From: Alteripontixanthobacter muriae
Lineage (GTDB): Bacteria > Pseudomonadota > Alphaproteobacteria > Sphingomonadales > Sphingomonadaceae
Reading direction: 5' to 3'
NCBI RefSeq assembly: GCF_013336795.1
Contig: NZ_JAAFZT010000050.1
Location: 62,499 to 126,498, forward strand
DNA length: 64,000 nucleotides
Part shown: in pieces, positions 34,801-42,584 of the stretch
How positions within the stretch are numbered: position 1 is the first letter of the stretch
Layout of the letters: every line of letters starts with the position of its first letter
Notes under the pieces: model-generated
Database searches by the model: none
The model's input: only the letters and a program-made list of their open reading frames with translations
Told to the model about the DNA's origin: nothing
Made by a program: the position numbers and the translations under genes

Positions 34801-35411
34801 GTTCGGGTCGCCCGTACAGCCTGACATTCGCCGGTGGCGGCGATTTCAACGACAGCGCTTCGGGTAACAACAACGCGCTGCTCTACATCCCGACCGGCGT
34901 GAACGATCCCAACCTGGTGGCTCCGGTGTTCGCTGCAACCGGTGAATTGATTGGCGGTTCGGACCCTGAAGCGGTTCAGGCGCTGGTAGATTACGTCGCT
35001 GCATCGGGCTGCGACTTCACGCCCGGCCAGACGATCGAACGCAATAGCTGCGACAACGACTGGTATTACGACCTCGACATGCGCATCAGCCAGGATCTGC
35101 CGTTCATCGGCCGCCTGACGGGTGTTGCCGATGACAGGATCGAACTGTTCGCCGATTTCGACAACTTCCTGAACCTGCTCGACAACAGCTGGAACGTTTT
35201 CCGCCGCCGTGGCGGGTTCTCGCAGACGGTCGATCTGGTGGAAGCGGGTGCGACCTATGAGGATCCGATCACTGGCCGCAGGATCAACGTTCCGGCTTTC
35301 GATAACACGGGGCGTTACGTAATCTCGGACTTCGATGCGAATGACACGAACGAAGTCAGCAGCTCGGCTTCGGTCTGGCGCATCCAGGTCGGCGTTCGTT
35401 ACGAATTCTGA
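31893..35411 (+). CDS. Oar-like TonB-dependent receptor with N-terminal carboxypeptidase-regulatory-like domain
   Basis: 1172 aa outer-membrane protein. Signal peptide ends PAPAAA-QQ. A CarboxypepD_reg-like beta-sandwich (GIEGTVSSADGVALPGAIVTV, residues about 30-115) precedes the plug, which includes LGGNDRSNTFTVDGIVQ. The rest is a beta-barrel ending in an aromatic residue (VGVRYEF), as for Bam-assembled porins. Ligand unknown; large polymers or peptides are usual for this group. A strong terminator follows, and a TonB-like gene lies next door. Confidence 0.92.
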   Translation: MKIKYLLAASVVSLSAGVMLPAPAAAQQITSGIEGTVSSADGVALPGAIVTVTDTRTNQVRTITTGSDGTFRAGNLVPGGPYQVTAVADGYEGQTVLDQFITVSGNLSFNFELTPADAGIVSDVIVVTGARAGVTQLAVGPGTAFGEETLESFPSITRDVRDIIRLDPRVSIDRDNEVDRVSCLGGNDRSNTFTVDGIVQADVFGLNGTPFASRNSLPLPFDVIRETSVEFAPFDVEYSDFTGCLVNVITKSGTNQFHGSAFFTFRNEDLRGNTIDGDDFTAAAFEEKRWGATLNGPIVPDRLFFSLGYEETDLGDSNDFGPQGLNFPNEAAFVDVDQFNRFAGIANSVYGQDVGEYPRALPESSQRYFGRVDAYITDDHRVEATYQKLKETNVESDTGFNELTGLNSFEDEGTDSDYYALRLYSNWSDTFSTELRLSRADVSDVQGPVGFGEAQSENPTVRLVVGVQNTDPGDGSITNGFLSTGPGIFRSANALQTQIDQARFQATADAGNHQLKVGVELNELEVYNLFAANATGTLFFRNLDDFQNGLVASGNFSSTFSNPDELAEGLLGGGVINATPSGDINEAAATFNRTIYSFYVQDDWQATPQLGLTAGIRAQLYDGSAPTANPNFLDRYGFTNRVAFSSIPPVFLPRVAATYEFDNYGFLSNSRVTGGVGIFAGGDPVVFFSNAFSNNGFNTGEGTTFTDACDAIRNADGTIDILQGGSFNGFPECARLAGSDRAAQGLSDTQSTDPDFEIPTVLRANVGFGTRFGVGDGFFGDWQLNLDYIYSRFQNTLNFVDLSQVINPSLGAAGFTVDGRPIYRAIDPTANGCDADLQGTGGTPPVYTNLSPACFATGRDDELQLTNGPDYESHVASIALAKNLGRGVFTDDGDVGFRLGYAYTDSENNRNIGSSTATSNFDVTAAFDRQNPAISTSNFETKHNFTAAFSFQEAFFEDYQTSLGLFFSARSGRPYSLTFAGGGDFNDSASGNNNALLYIPTGVNDPNLVAPVFAATGELIGGSDPEAVQALVDYVAASGCDFTPGQTIERNSCDNDWYYDLDMRISQDLPFIGRLTGVADDRIELFADFDNFLNLLDNSWNVFRRRGGFSQTVDLVEAGATYEDPITGRRINVPAFDNTGRYVISDFDANDTNEVSSSASVWRIQVGVRYEF

Positions 35412-35433
35412 TCTCGCAGAAAAGCAAACGGAA

Positions 35434-35470
35434 GGGCGGCGGCACGCAGGTGTCGCCGCCCTTTTCTTTT
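35434..35470 (+). terminator. Rho-independent terminator after the TonB receptor
   Basis: Stem GGGCGGCG / CGCCGCCC, extended inward by a G-T and CAC/GTG, then CTTTTCTTTT. It begins 22 bp after the receptor stop and is the clearest terminator in the window. Confidence 0.88.
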
Positions 35471-35528
35471 GGGCGCGGCTCGCGTTAAGGCACCTGTGCA
35501 AAACGGCAGCGGAAAATGTCAGGCGAGC

Positions 35529-36290
35529 ATGAGCGACAAGAGCGGCAATTTTACTCACACCCGGCAGCGGATCCGGCCGCTGACGCTGGTCGGAATCGCC
35601 GTGCTGCATATCCTGCTGTTCTACGGTCTGGCCCGTGCGCTCGCGCCCGATTTCACCGGCGGGCTGGAGGAAAGCGTGGTCGCCGCCTTCACGGTTCCCA
35701 CCGAAATTCCCGAAACACCGCCGCCGCCTGTTCCCGAACCCGCGCCGGAAACCGACACGCGGCCTGACGAAGGCGCACAGGGCGATCCGGGGCGTGAAGC
35801 GGTGGCGCGAGCGGTCGCCGCGCCTGAACCTGCTGTCACGATCGTCGAGGCGCCGCCTGCCCCGCGCGCCGCATCGACCGGTGCCGCAAACACCAGCGGC
35901 GCTGCCGAACAGGGCGAGGGCACCGGCGCTGCCGGAAGCGGCTCAGGCACCGGCAGCGGGCAGGGGGGCGTCGGAGGGGGCGGCGGTGGCAGCGGCGCAG
36001 CTATCGCCCGGCCCGCGCGCAAGATTGCGGGCGACATACGCTCAGCAGCGGATTTCCCCGTGCCGCCGGGCGGGCGCGCGATACGGCGGGGGCAATCGGT
36101 GACCGTGGCGGTCACCGTTGGCGTGGATGGCCGCGCGCGCGACTGCCGCGTGCTGAAACCCAGCCCCGACCCGCAGGCGGATCAGACCACCTGCCGCCTG
36201 GTGGTGGAGCGGTTCCGCTTCGAACCGGCAGTGAATGCAGCCGGAGAAACGGTGCCTGCGACCTATGGCTGGCGGCAGGACTTCTACTGA
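35529..36290 (+). CDS. TonB-like energy transducer
   Basis: 253 aa. Short basic N-terminus, one transmembrane helix (PLTLVGIAVLHILLFYGLARAL), a Pro-rich span (TPPPPVPEPAPE), a Gly-rich linker with an extreme GSGSGTGSGQGG tract, and a C-terminal TonB domain (VTVAVTVGVDGRARDCRVLKPS ... CRLVVERFRFEPAVNAAGE). It bridges inner and outer membranes to drive receptors such as its neighbour. No exbB/exbD adjacent. ATG at 35529. Confidence 0.85.
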   Translation: MSDKSGNFTHTRQRIRPLTLVGIAVLHILLFYGLARALAPDFTGGLEESVVAAFTVPTEIPETPPPPVPEPAPETDTRPDEGAQGDPGREAVARAVAAPEPAVTIVEAPPAPRAASTGAANTSGAAEQGEGTGAAGSGSGTGSGQGGVGGGGGGSGAAIARPARKIAGDIRSAADFPVPPGGRAIRRGQSVTVAVTVGVDGRARDCRVLKPSPDPQADQTTCRLVVERFRFEPAVNAAGETVPATYGWRQDFY

Positions 36291-36300
36291 AGCTGAAGGC

Positions 36301-38913
36301 TCAGCCAAAGGCCATTTGCGCCAGCGCGCCGGCGATGTCATCCTTGTCATAGGGCTTCTTCAGGACGCCCATGGCACCGGTCTCGTCCATGCGGTCGCTC
36401 ATGTCGCCATAGCCCGTCGCCAGGAAGAACGGGATGCCCCGGCTGCGCAGTTCATCGGCGATGGGATCGCTGGTTTCCGACCCGAGATTGTAATCCAGGA
36501 TCGCCATGTCGGGCGCGTCCTCTTCTATCACCGAGAGCGCATTGGCCACGCTGCCCGCAACATTGACGATGGATACGCCGATCTGCCGCAGACTGTCCTC
36601 AGTATCGAGGGCGATGATCATGCTGTCTTCCACCAGCAGAACATGCTGCGGAATGGCGGAGGCGGCAGGATCGTCGGATGCGCCCTGATTATGCGTGCTG
36701 TCGATAGTTTCGCTTCCTGCCTCGCCGGGCAGGCCCTTCTGTGACGGAATGGTGGTGACATAGGAGGCAGGAATGGTGAACTCCGCCTCCACGCCGCCGA
36801 GCTTGTAGAAAATATCCGCGTCCCCATCCAGTTCGTGCGGGATGGAGCGGCAGATGATCGTTGTGCCGAAGCCGCGGCGGGTCGGTGCCTTGACAGGCGG
36901 CCCGCCCCGTTCGCGCCAGTGGATGTCCAGATCGTTGTCGCGTCCCCGTTCCAGCGTCACCGTCAAGGTGCCGGAACTGTCGCACAGGCTGCCATATTTG
37001 ACCGAATTGGTCATCATCTCGTGAATGACAAGCGCCAGCACGGTGAAGGCCTCGGGCGCGATCAGGACATCGTCGCCGATGATCTGCAGCCGGTCCCGAT
37101 TACCGTCGTTCAGATAGGCACGCGCTTCATTGAGGACGAGTTCCTTGACCGAAGCCGGCGACCAGTTTTCCTTGGTGATCTGGTCATGCGCCGATGCGAG
37201 CGCCGAAATGCGCCCGCCGACGATGCGGGAAAAGCTTTCCACATCCACCGCTTCGCCCTTGGATTGCGTGATCAGCCCGCGAATCAGGTTGAGGATGTTG
37301 CGTACCCGGTGGTTCAGTTCCGCGATCAGCAATTCCTGCTGCTGCTGGGCGCTGGCACGGTCCTGCATCGCCTGATCGGTCAGGCGCAGGATTACCTCGA
37401 TCAGTGTGACCCGCAGGCTTTCGGCGATGCTGACCTCTTCATCCAGCCAGGGCGCGCTGCGGCCCCTGACCGATTCCTGCCAGGCCTCGAAGCTCTTGCG
37501 CGGCGTCAGCCGGGCGCCGTTTGGCCCGTATTCCACCGCTTTTTCCGGGTTGCCGGCCCAGTTCACCACCTGCGGCAATTCCTGCCGCCACAGGATGAAG
37601 TAATCACGCGGGCGGCGCGACACGGGGATGACCAACGCACCCACTGCCCGATCGGCGAAGGCCTGAGCGGCGGGAATGATCGCGCCGAGTTCGTTATGAG
37701 CGAAAACCTTGCTGGTCGCGGCTGAATTCAGCGTCGGCGCGATGGCGAGGAATTCCTCCTCGTTCGGTGCCTTGCCCCGCGTCCTGTACTCCCCGTCGAT
37801 ATAGGCGCTCGACCCGGAATGCGGGATCACGTCGCCGATAATGGCTTCGATGGTGTCGAGATTCTCGGCGAGGCCGCTGCCGCCGGCCAGCCGTGCCATC
37901 AGCTTGTTGTGAATCTCCCGCCCCCGCTGCGTGCGCGCCGCGCTTTCCCGCTGCAGCAGGCGTTCCAATAGCAGCGAGAACATGCCGGAGAACAGCTCTG
38001 CCACCGTGCGCAAGGGGAAGGGCAGGGTGCGGGCGGAATAATGGTGGCAAGCGAACAGGCCCCACAACTTTCCACCGATCACGATCGAAATGGACAGCGA
38101 TGCGCCCACGCCCATGTTCTGCAGATATTCGATGTGAATGGGCGACACGGCACGCAGAACGCTGTCGCTGAGGTCGAGCGGTTCACCCGATAGCGAGATT
38201 TCCGGCACGATCGGCACCGGCGGCGCGATGACATCGCTGATGATGCGAAACGGGTTGCGCACGTAAAGCGCGCGCGCCTGCGACGGAATGTCGGATTTCG
38301 GGTAGCGCAGGGTGAGGAATGTCTCGAGATGAGTCTCGCGCGCTTCGGCGATGACTTCGCCGCTCTGATCTTCATGAAAACGATAGACCATCACCCGGTC
38401 GAAGCCGAGCATGGCCTTCACCTGCACCGCCGCCCGGCGGCAAAGGTCGGTCACGCTATCCGCATGCTCCAGATTGGCCATGACCGGCTGCAAGGTGCCC
38501 AGCTGCGCTGCAAAGGCATCCGGATCGTGCGGTTCGAATTCGATGAGGTAGAGTTCGCCGGAAGCGTGCAGGGCTATGTCGAACAACCGTCCCGCTGCGC
38601 CGAGGTCGATGGCGAACAGCCTTTCCGCCAGGCGGTCATCGCCGTCATGCCGCATCCGCTTCTGGAGAAGCCGGATCGCCGCTTCGGGAAAGACGCTGTT
38701 CAGCCTGGTTCCGGCCCCGGCACCGGTGTCACGCCCGAGAATATCGACAACGTTCTGCGAATGATGCACGATGATGAGATCGGCATTCACCGCAATCAGC
38801 GCACCGAAATTCTGGATCATGCCCAGCTTGTGTATGGGCTCGCGGTCGCAATTGCCGAGGTCGATCGTCTCGGTCACCTTCACGAGGCGAGTTCCGGCAT
38901 CTGCATGGCCCAT
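36301..38913 (-). CDS. bphP: Bacteriophytochrome-HWE histidine kinase fused to a receiver domain
   Basis: About 870 aa. PAS with the biliverdin-binding Cys in GNCDREPIHKLGMIQ (residue 22), GAF with PKSDIPSQARALY, PHY with the tongue TPRKSFEAW, an HWE kinase (phospho-His in AELNHRVRNILN; HEMMTNSVKYG; DIHWRERGG) and a C-terminal receiver (Asp in AILDYNLG; PFFLATGYGD matches the PFxFATGY stress-receiver signature). Red/far-red receptor. Start uncertain: ATG 38913, or a GTG at 38883 whose GTGA would overlap the heme oxygenase stop by 4 bp. The receiver fusion makes it a hybrid that may pass phosphate to PhyR-type partners. Confidence 0.93.
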   Translation of the reverse strand: MGHADAGTRLVKVTETIDLGNCDREPIHKLGMIQNFGALIAVNADLIIVHHSQNVVDILGRDTGAGAGTRLNSVFPEAAIRLLQKRMRHDGDDRLAERLFAIDLGAAGRLFDIALHASGELYLIEFEPHDPDAFAAQLGTLQPVMANLEHADSVTDLCRRAAVQVKAMLGFDRVMVYRFHEDQSGEVIAEARETHLETFLTLRYPKSDIPSQARALYVRNPFRIISDVIAPPVPIVPEISLSGEPLDLSDSVLRAVSPIHIEYLQNMGVGASLSISIVIGGKLWGLFACHHYSARTLPFPLRTVAELFSGMFSLLLERLLQRESAARTQRGREIHNKLMARLAGGSGLAENLDTIEAIIGDVIPHSGSSAYIDGEYRTRGKAPNEEEFLAIAPTLNSAATSKVFAHNELGAIIPAAQAFADRAVGALVIPVSRRPRDYFILWRQELPQVVNWAGNPEKAVEYGPNGARLTPRKSFEAWQESVRGRSAPWLDEEVSIAESLRVTLIEVILRLTDQAMQDRASAQQQQELLIAELNHRVRNILNLIRGLITQSKGEAVDVESFSRIVGGRISALASAHDQITKENWSPASVKELVLNEARAYLNDGNRDRLQIIGDDVLIAPEAFTVLALVIHEMMTNSVKYGSLCDSSGTLTVTLERGRDNDLDIHWRERGGPPVKAPTRRGFGTTIICRSIPHELDGDADIFYKLGGVEAEFTIPASYVTTIPSQKGLPGEAGSETIDSTHNQGASDDPAASAIPQHVLLVEDSMIIALDTEDSLRQIGVSIVNVAGSVANALSVIEEDAPDMAILDYNLGSETSDPIADELRSRGIPFFLATGYGDMSDRMDETGAMGVLKKPYDKDDIAGALAQMAFG

Positions 38914-39470
38914 GACTGGCGAAAAGCGGCGAAAACGGCTTCGGCTGCCGCGATGGCTGACCGGGTGCGGCTTTCGGAATAGGAACGTTCGATGAGAGGC
39001 CTCAGAGTTTTGAAATAGGCAGGCAGGTCGGTATTGCCGAGGAAGTGCATGGGCCAATCCCCGTGCGTCCGGCGGCGGAGGTCGGCGGCCATGGCGCGGT
39101 TGCCCATCGACGATCCGGCGACGACCCAGCAGACGCCAAGCGGCTCGCTGCAGGATGGCAGATCGAACATGACTGGCTCAGCTGCCCGCGCGGCATCGAG
39201 TCTCGCCAGATCCTGCAGGACGAGAGATGTTTGCGGCGGAGGCACGAGATCTGCCGAGCAATGCTGCCGGCACCATTCCTCGACGCCGATGCGCGCATTC
39301 AGCTGAATTTCCAGAAAGCGGACGTAATCGGCGCGTGTGGAAAGGTCCAGATCGCCCATCGACGCGTCGAGCGCGTCGTGCGCGGGTGCGGTCGCCTCGC
39401 GCAAGCGGCTCCGCAAAGTATCTTCTCGGGCGACCGTATTCAAACTCTCGTGACCTCTCGCAATCTTCAT
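38880..39470 (-). CDS. bphO: Heme oxygenase (biliverdin-forming, BphO type)
   Basis: About 196 aa. It opens heme to biliverdin, the phytochrome chromophore. LREATAPAHDALDA carries the proximal His, and WVVAGSSMGNRAM is the Gly-rich distal-helix region. ATG chosen at 39470; 39506 is an alternative. Its end overlaps the bphP start, so chromophore synthesis and photoreceptor are made together. Confidence 0.85.
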   Translation of the reverse strand: MKIARGHESLNTVAREDTLRSRLREATAPAHDALDASMGDLDLSTRADYVRFLEIQLNARIGVEEWCRQHCSADLVPPPQTSLVLQDLARLDAARAAEPVMFDLPSCSEPLGVCWVVAGSSMGNRAMAADLRRRTHGDWPMHFLGNTDLPAYFKTLRPLIERSYSESRTRSAIAAAEAVFAAFRQSWAMQMPELAS

Positions 39471-39623
39471 CGGTCCCGGCGGTTCACCACGCCACCAGCC
39501 CCGCATTTAGCCTCTGCGAGACAAATTGAAACCGCCGCAGGTGCAAATTGTTCCTGCATTCGGGCTGCGTTCCGGCCACGAACCATCTAGCGACATCGCG
39601 CAGCTTTGCTCTAAAGGCGCAGC

Positions 39624-40064
39624 ATGATCGCACAAACCATCCAGCTTGCCCTGGCGCCTGTCTTCATGCTGGTTGCGATCGGCAATATCATGAACCTTCT
39701 GTCCGCACGGCTGGGGCGCGTCGTCGACCGCAGCCGCGAACTGCAGACGATGCATGGCGAAACCGATGGGATCGCGCATGACATCATCGTCCGCCAGATT
39801 CGTGTTCTGGACCGGCGCATCCACCTCATCGGGCTGGCGATCCTGTCGCTCGTCCTCAGCGGCCTTTCCATCGGCACGACGGTGGCGATCCTGTTCATCG
39901 AGGAACTGCTGGCGAGTGATCTGCAGCGTTTCGCCGCCGCGGCCTTCCTGCTGGCGGTCGCCCTGCTGATGTATGCGCTGTGGCTGTTCCTGAAGGAAAC
40001 CCGCGCCGCATCCGCCGCCCTGCGGATACCGGCGGATTACCTGGAACTCGACCGCACGATCTGA
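39624..40064 (+). CDS. DUF2721 membrane protein
   Basis: 146 aa. TM helix at the N-terminus (LALAPVFMLVAIGNIMNLLSARLGRVVDRSR is the family signature), a charged loop, then two TM helices (LIGLAILSLVLSGLSIGTTV and FAAAAFLLAVALLMYALWLF). Function unknown in the family. Monocistronic. Confidence 0.85.
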   Translation: MIAQTIQLALAPVFMLVAIGNIMNLLSARLGRVVDRSRELQTMHGETDGIAHDIIVRQIRVLDRRIHLIGLAILSLVLSGLSIGTTVAILFIEELLASDLQRFAAAAFLLAVALLMYALWLFLKETRAASAALRIPADYLELDRTI

Positions 40065-40081
40065 AGCCTGAACGGTTGCGC

Positions 40082-40384
40082 CTAGTCGCTGCCGATCAGC
40101 CGCTGCCCCTGCTGGCGGATGGCGCCTTCCACCATGGGCTGGATGAAGGCGAGGGCGGGCGGCAGGTCCATCTCGAACACTACCTCGTCGTCCAGCACGT
40201 CGACATGGCCGCGCACCTGCTGGCCCATGGCGGAAACGGTCAGATTCATGCGGTCTTCCGAAGGCCAGTCGGTCGCCACCTCGGCGGCCCCGCCGGGTAT
40301 GTTGTCCTGGATCTTGTGGCTCTTGGCCCGCAGGCGGTTGCGGATCGTTGCGCGATCCTTGTCGTGGGGAATGGCCACGCGCAT
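40082..40384 (-). CDS. Polyhydroxyalkanoic acid system family protein (PHA_gran_rgn)
   Basis: 100 aa. MRVAIPHDKDRATIRNRLRAKSHKI start and a hydrophobic, beta-rich middle (MNLTVSAMGQQVRGHVDVLDDEVVFEMDLP) match this small family, found with PHA granule genes but of unproven role. It touches the stop of the XpaC-like gene, completing a TelA-XpaC-PHA_gran_rgn transcript. Confidence 0.75.
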   Translation of the reverse strand: MRVAIPHDKDRATIRNRLRAKSHKIQDNIPGGAAEVATDWPSEDRMNLTVSAMGQQVRGHVDVLDDEVVFEMDLPPALAFIQPMVEGAIRQQGQRLIGSD

Positions 40385-41175
40385 TACTCGATCTCCTTCG
40401 CGGGCGCAGGGCTTTCATTTGCTCCGGCCAATTGTTCCGTGCCGCCATAGCGGTAATCCAAATAGCGGTGCTTGATCGCGAGATCGTCCAGCGCACCATC
40501 GGCCAATTGCCGGGTCACGCTGTCGATCTCAAGGCTGATCTTTTCCAGCCCCTGCGTCACCTGTTCGTCGGGCGAGGCACCGCCGCGCTGCTCATTCCGC
40601 AGATGGGCAGGGACCTTGCGGTAGCTGTCGACCATTTCGGGCAGATGTTCGCCGACCAGCTTGCGCACCTCGCGCGCAGCGGGGTGGGACTGGTCCACGG
40701 TTTCGAGCTGTAGCCCCAGCGCGTCCAGCTGCACCCCGAGCCGGTCGACGACGTCCACCGCCGGCGGCGGCAGGGCCGGGCGCTGATGTTCCAGCCACAT
40801 CTCGGTATTACCGACCAACTGCCGCACGTCGCCCTTGCTCAGGCCCTTCTGCAGATCGGCGCGGGTGGGCGCCTTGATCCGGGGGAAGGTCGCAAGGGCA
40901 ACGACGGCGGCGATCATCGCCAGCAGCGTGACCATGACGCCAATGAAGCCGATGCCGTCCAGCACCAGCCCCGCCACCATTGCGGCGATGACGATCGCGC
41001 CGATGGACAGCACGATGCGCTTCAGCTTGGCCATCCAGTGCTTGATCTTGATATCCGCCGAACGCTGGCCGATCGACTTGCTCACCGCCTTGCGGCGGCC
41101 GCCCGCGCGCTGCACCGTGAGCGACTGGCTGGCCGCGCTCAGGATCCGGTCGGAATCATGCGCCTCGCGTGCCAT
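40384..41175 (-). CDS. XpaC-like membrane protein
   Basis: 263 aa. Basic N-terminus, two adjacent TM helices (IVLSIGAIVIAAMVAGLVLDGIGFIGVMVTLLAMIAAVVAL), then a long helical cytosolic region and a disordered tail. XpaC-like proteins are regularly paired with TelA, as here (stop/start overlap TGATG). Role unknown; linked to envelope stress or toxic-anion tolerance by association. Confidence 0.7.
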   Translation of the reverse strand: MAREAHDSDRILSAASQSLTVQRAGGRRKAVSKSIGQRSADIKIKHWMAKLKRIVLSIGAIVIAAMVAGLVLDGIGFIGVMVTLLAMIAAVVALATFPRIKAPTRADLQKGLSKGDVRQLVGNTEMWLEHQRPALPPPAVDVVDRLGVQLDALGLQLETVDQSHPAAREVRKLVGEHLPEMVDSYRKVPAHLRNEQRGGASPDEQVTQGLEKISLEIDSVTRQLADGALDDLAIKHRYLDYRYGGTEQLAGANESPAPAKEIE

Positions 41176-42395
41176 CAGTTCTCCACCGATAGCAGCGAGG
41201 GCGCTTCGATACGGCTTGCGGCCTGCGACTGCCCTTCGGCACGCGCAATATAGCCTTTCGACTTCTCGACTTCGTCCGTCAGAACCTCGACCGTCTGCTT
41301 CATGGAATTGAGCGAGCGCAGCTTGAACTGGTCGACTTCGTCCATCGTGTCGTAGATGTTCTGGAAGGCGCGCTGCAGGGTCTCCAGCGGGATGGTGCTG
41401 GCTGCGGCCTGTTCGTGGATCTTGCCGGTCTGGTCGCGCAGCATCTGCCCCGTGGAATCGATGATGCCTGCCGTGGTTTCGTTCAGGCTGGTGATCTGTT
41501 GCAGCACCAGGCGCTGGTTGGTCATGGCCTGAGCGACGGTAACCGCGGTGCGCAGGGCGGCCACGGTGGTCGTGCTGGCGCGGTCGACGCCTTTCACCAG
41601 TTCGACATTGTTCTTCTTGACCAGATCGAGAGAGAGATAACCCTGCACGCTGACCGCCATCTGCGTCAGCAGATCCTGCGTACGCTGCCGCACGTAGAAC
41701 AGCGCCGTTTCGCGGATCGCCTTGGCCTTCGCCGGATCGGTGGAATCGAGATCCGCCGCCTTTTCCTCAAGCCGTTCATCCAACGCGCGGGAAATGTGGA
41801 TCATCTGTTCCAGATTGCCCATCGCCTCCCACAACTTCTGCCGTTCGACATCGATGGCGGCATTGTCCATCAGCAATTCGTCCTTGCCGGACGCCAGCCG
41901 CTCCAGAATGGCCTGGATGTGCCCCTGCGCGGATCGGTAGCTGTCAAAATAGCGCTTCAGCTTGTTGCCGAAGGGAATGATGCCGAACAGCTTGCGCCCG
42001 CGCAGCTTGCCCTTGCGGCCCGGGTCGAGTTCTTCAACCGTGCGGCGCAATTCGGCAAGATCGGTGCCGACGCCGCTGTCCTTGTCCATCGCGCGCACGG
42101 GCCGGTCGAGGAAGCGGTTCGACATGCCGGCCGCCGTGGCGATCTCCTTGCGGCCCATGTTGGTGAGCTGGTCGACCTTCTTGCCGAATTCGGGCGAATT
42201 GGCATCGATGGAGACCAGTTCGGCGACGAAACCATCCACCTTGTCGTCCAGCTTCGATCGCTTGTCCTCCGACAGCGGAACGAGGCCCGCAGCCTTTTCC
42301 GCAGTGACGCGCGGCACCGGATCGGGTGCTGTGAGTTCCAGATCATTCGCGGTCTTCGTCGCGACTCTCGCTTCGGTATTCTGCATATCGGCCAT
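41175..42395 (-). CDS. telA: TelA-family toxic anion resistance protein
   Basis: About 406 aa, mostly coiled coil, soluble. Family segments: GRKLFGIIPFGNKLKRYFDSYRSAQGHIQAIL and RQRTQDLLTQMAVSVQGYLSLDLVKKNN. ATG chosen at 42395, 9 nt after AGAAGG; earlier ATGs at 42404 and 42401 are closer. Heads the TelA/XpaC operon and is divergent from the DUF389 gene. Confidence 0.85.
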   Translation of the reverse strand: MADMQNTEARVATKTANDLELTAPDPVPRVTAEKAAGLVPLSEDKRSKLDDKVDGFVAELVSIDANSPEFGKKVDQLTNMGRKEIATAAGMSNRFLDRPVRAMDKDSGVGTDLAELRRTVEELDPGRKGKLRGRKLFGIIPFGNKLKRYFDSYRSAQGHIQAILERLASGKDELLMDNAAIDVERQKLWEAMGNLEQMIHISRALDERLEEKAADLDSTDPAKAKAIRETALFYVRQRTQDLLTQMAVSVQGYLSLDLVKKNNVELVKGVDRASTTTVAALRTAVTVAQAMTNQRLVLQQITSLNETTAGIIDSTGQMLRDQTGKIHEQAAASTIPLETLQRAFQNIYDTMDEVDQFKLRSLNSMKQTVEVLTDEVEKSKGYIARAEGQSQAASRIEAPSLLSVEN

Positions 42396-42584
42396 CGGCA
42401 TCATCCTTCTGTCGCAAATTATGGCATCGCATGGTGTGTTGTGCAACTATAGCAGTGCCAAAGACCGGCGAAAAATCCTGCTGCGATGGTGTGTCATGCC
42501 AATGCGGGCGGTGGCAAGCGGGTTCCCCTGCGTGCGCGCCGCTATATAAGGCGATTCTTCAAGCGAACGAATGACGGAGGCCGC

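Noticed and set aside
32700-35609. 969-aa antisense open frame opposite the TonB receptor
   Set aside because: Composition is Arg/Ala/Val/Glu-rich shadow coding caused by high GC; the plus-strand receptor has signal peptide, domains and barrel end.
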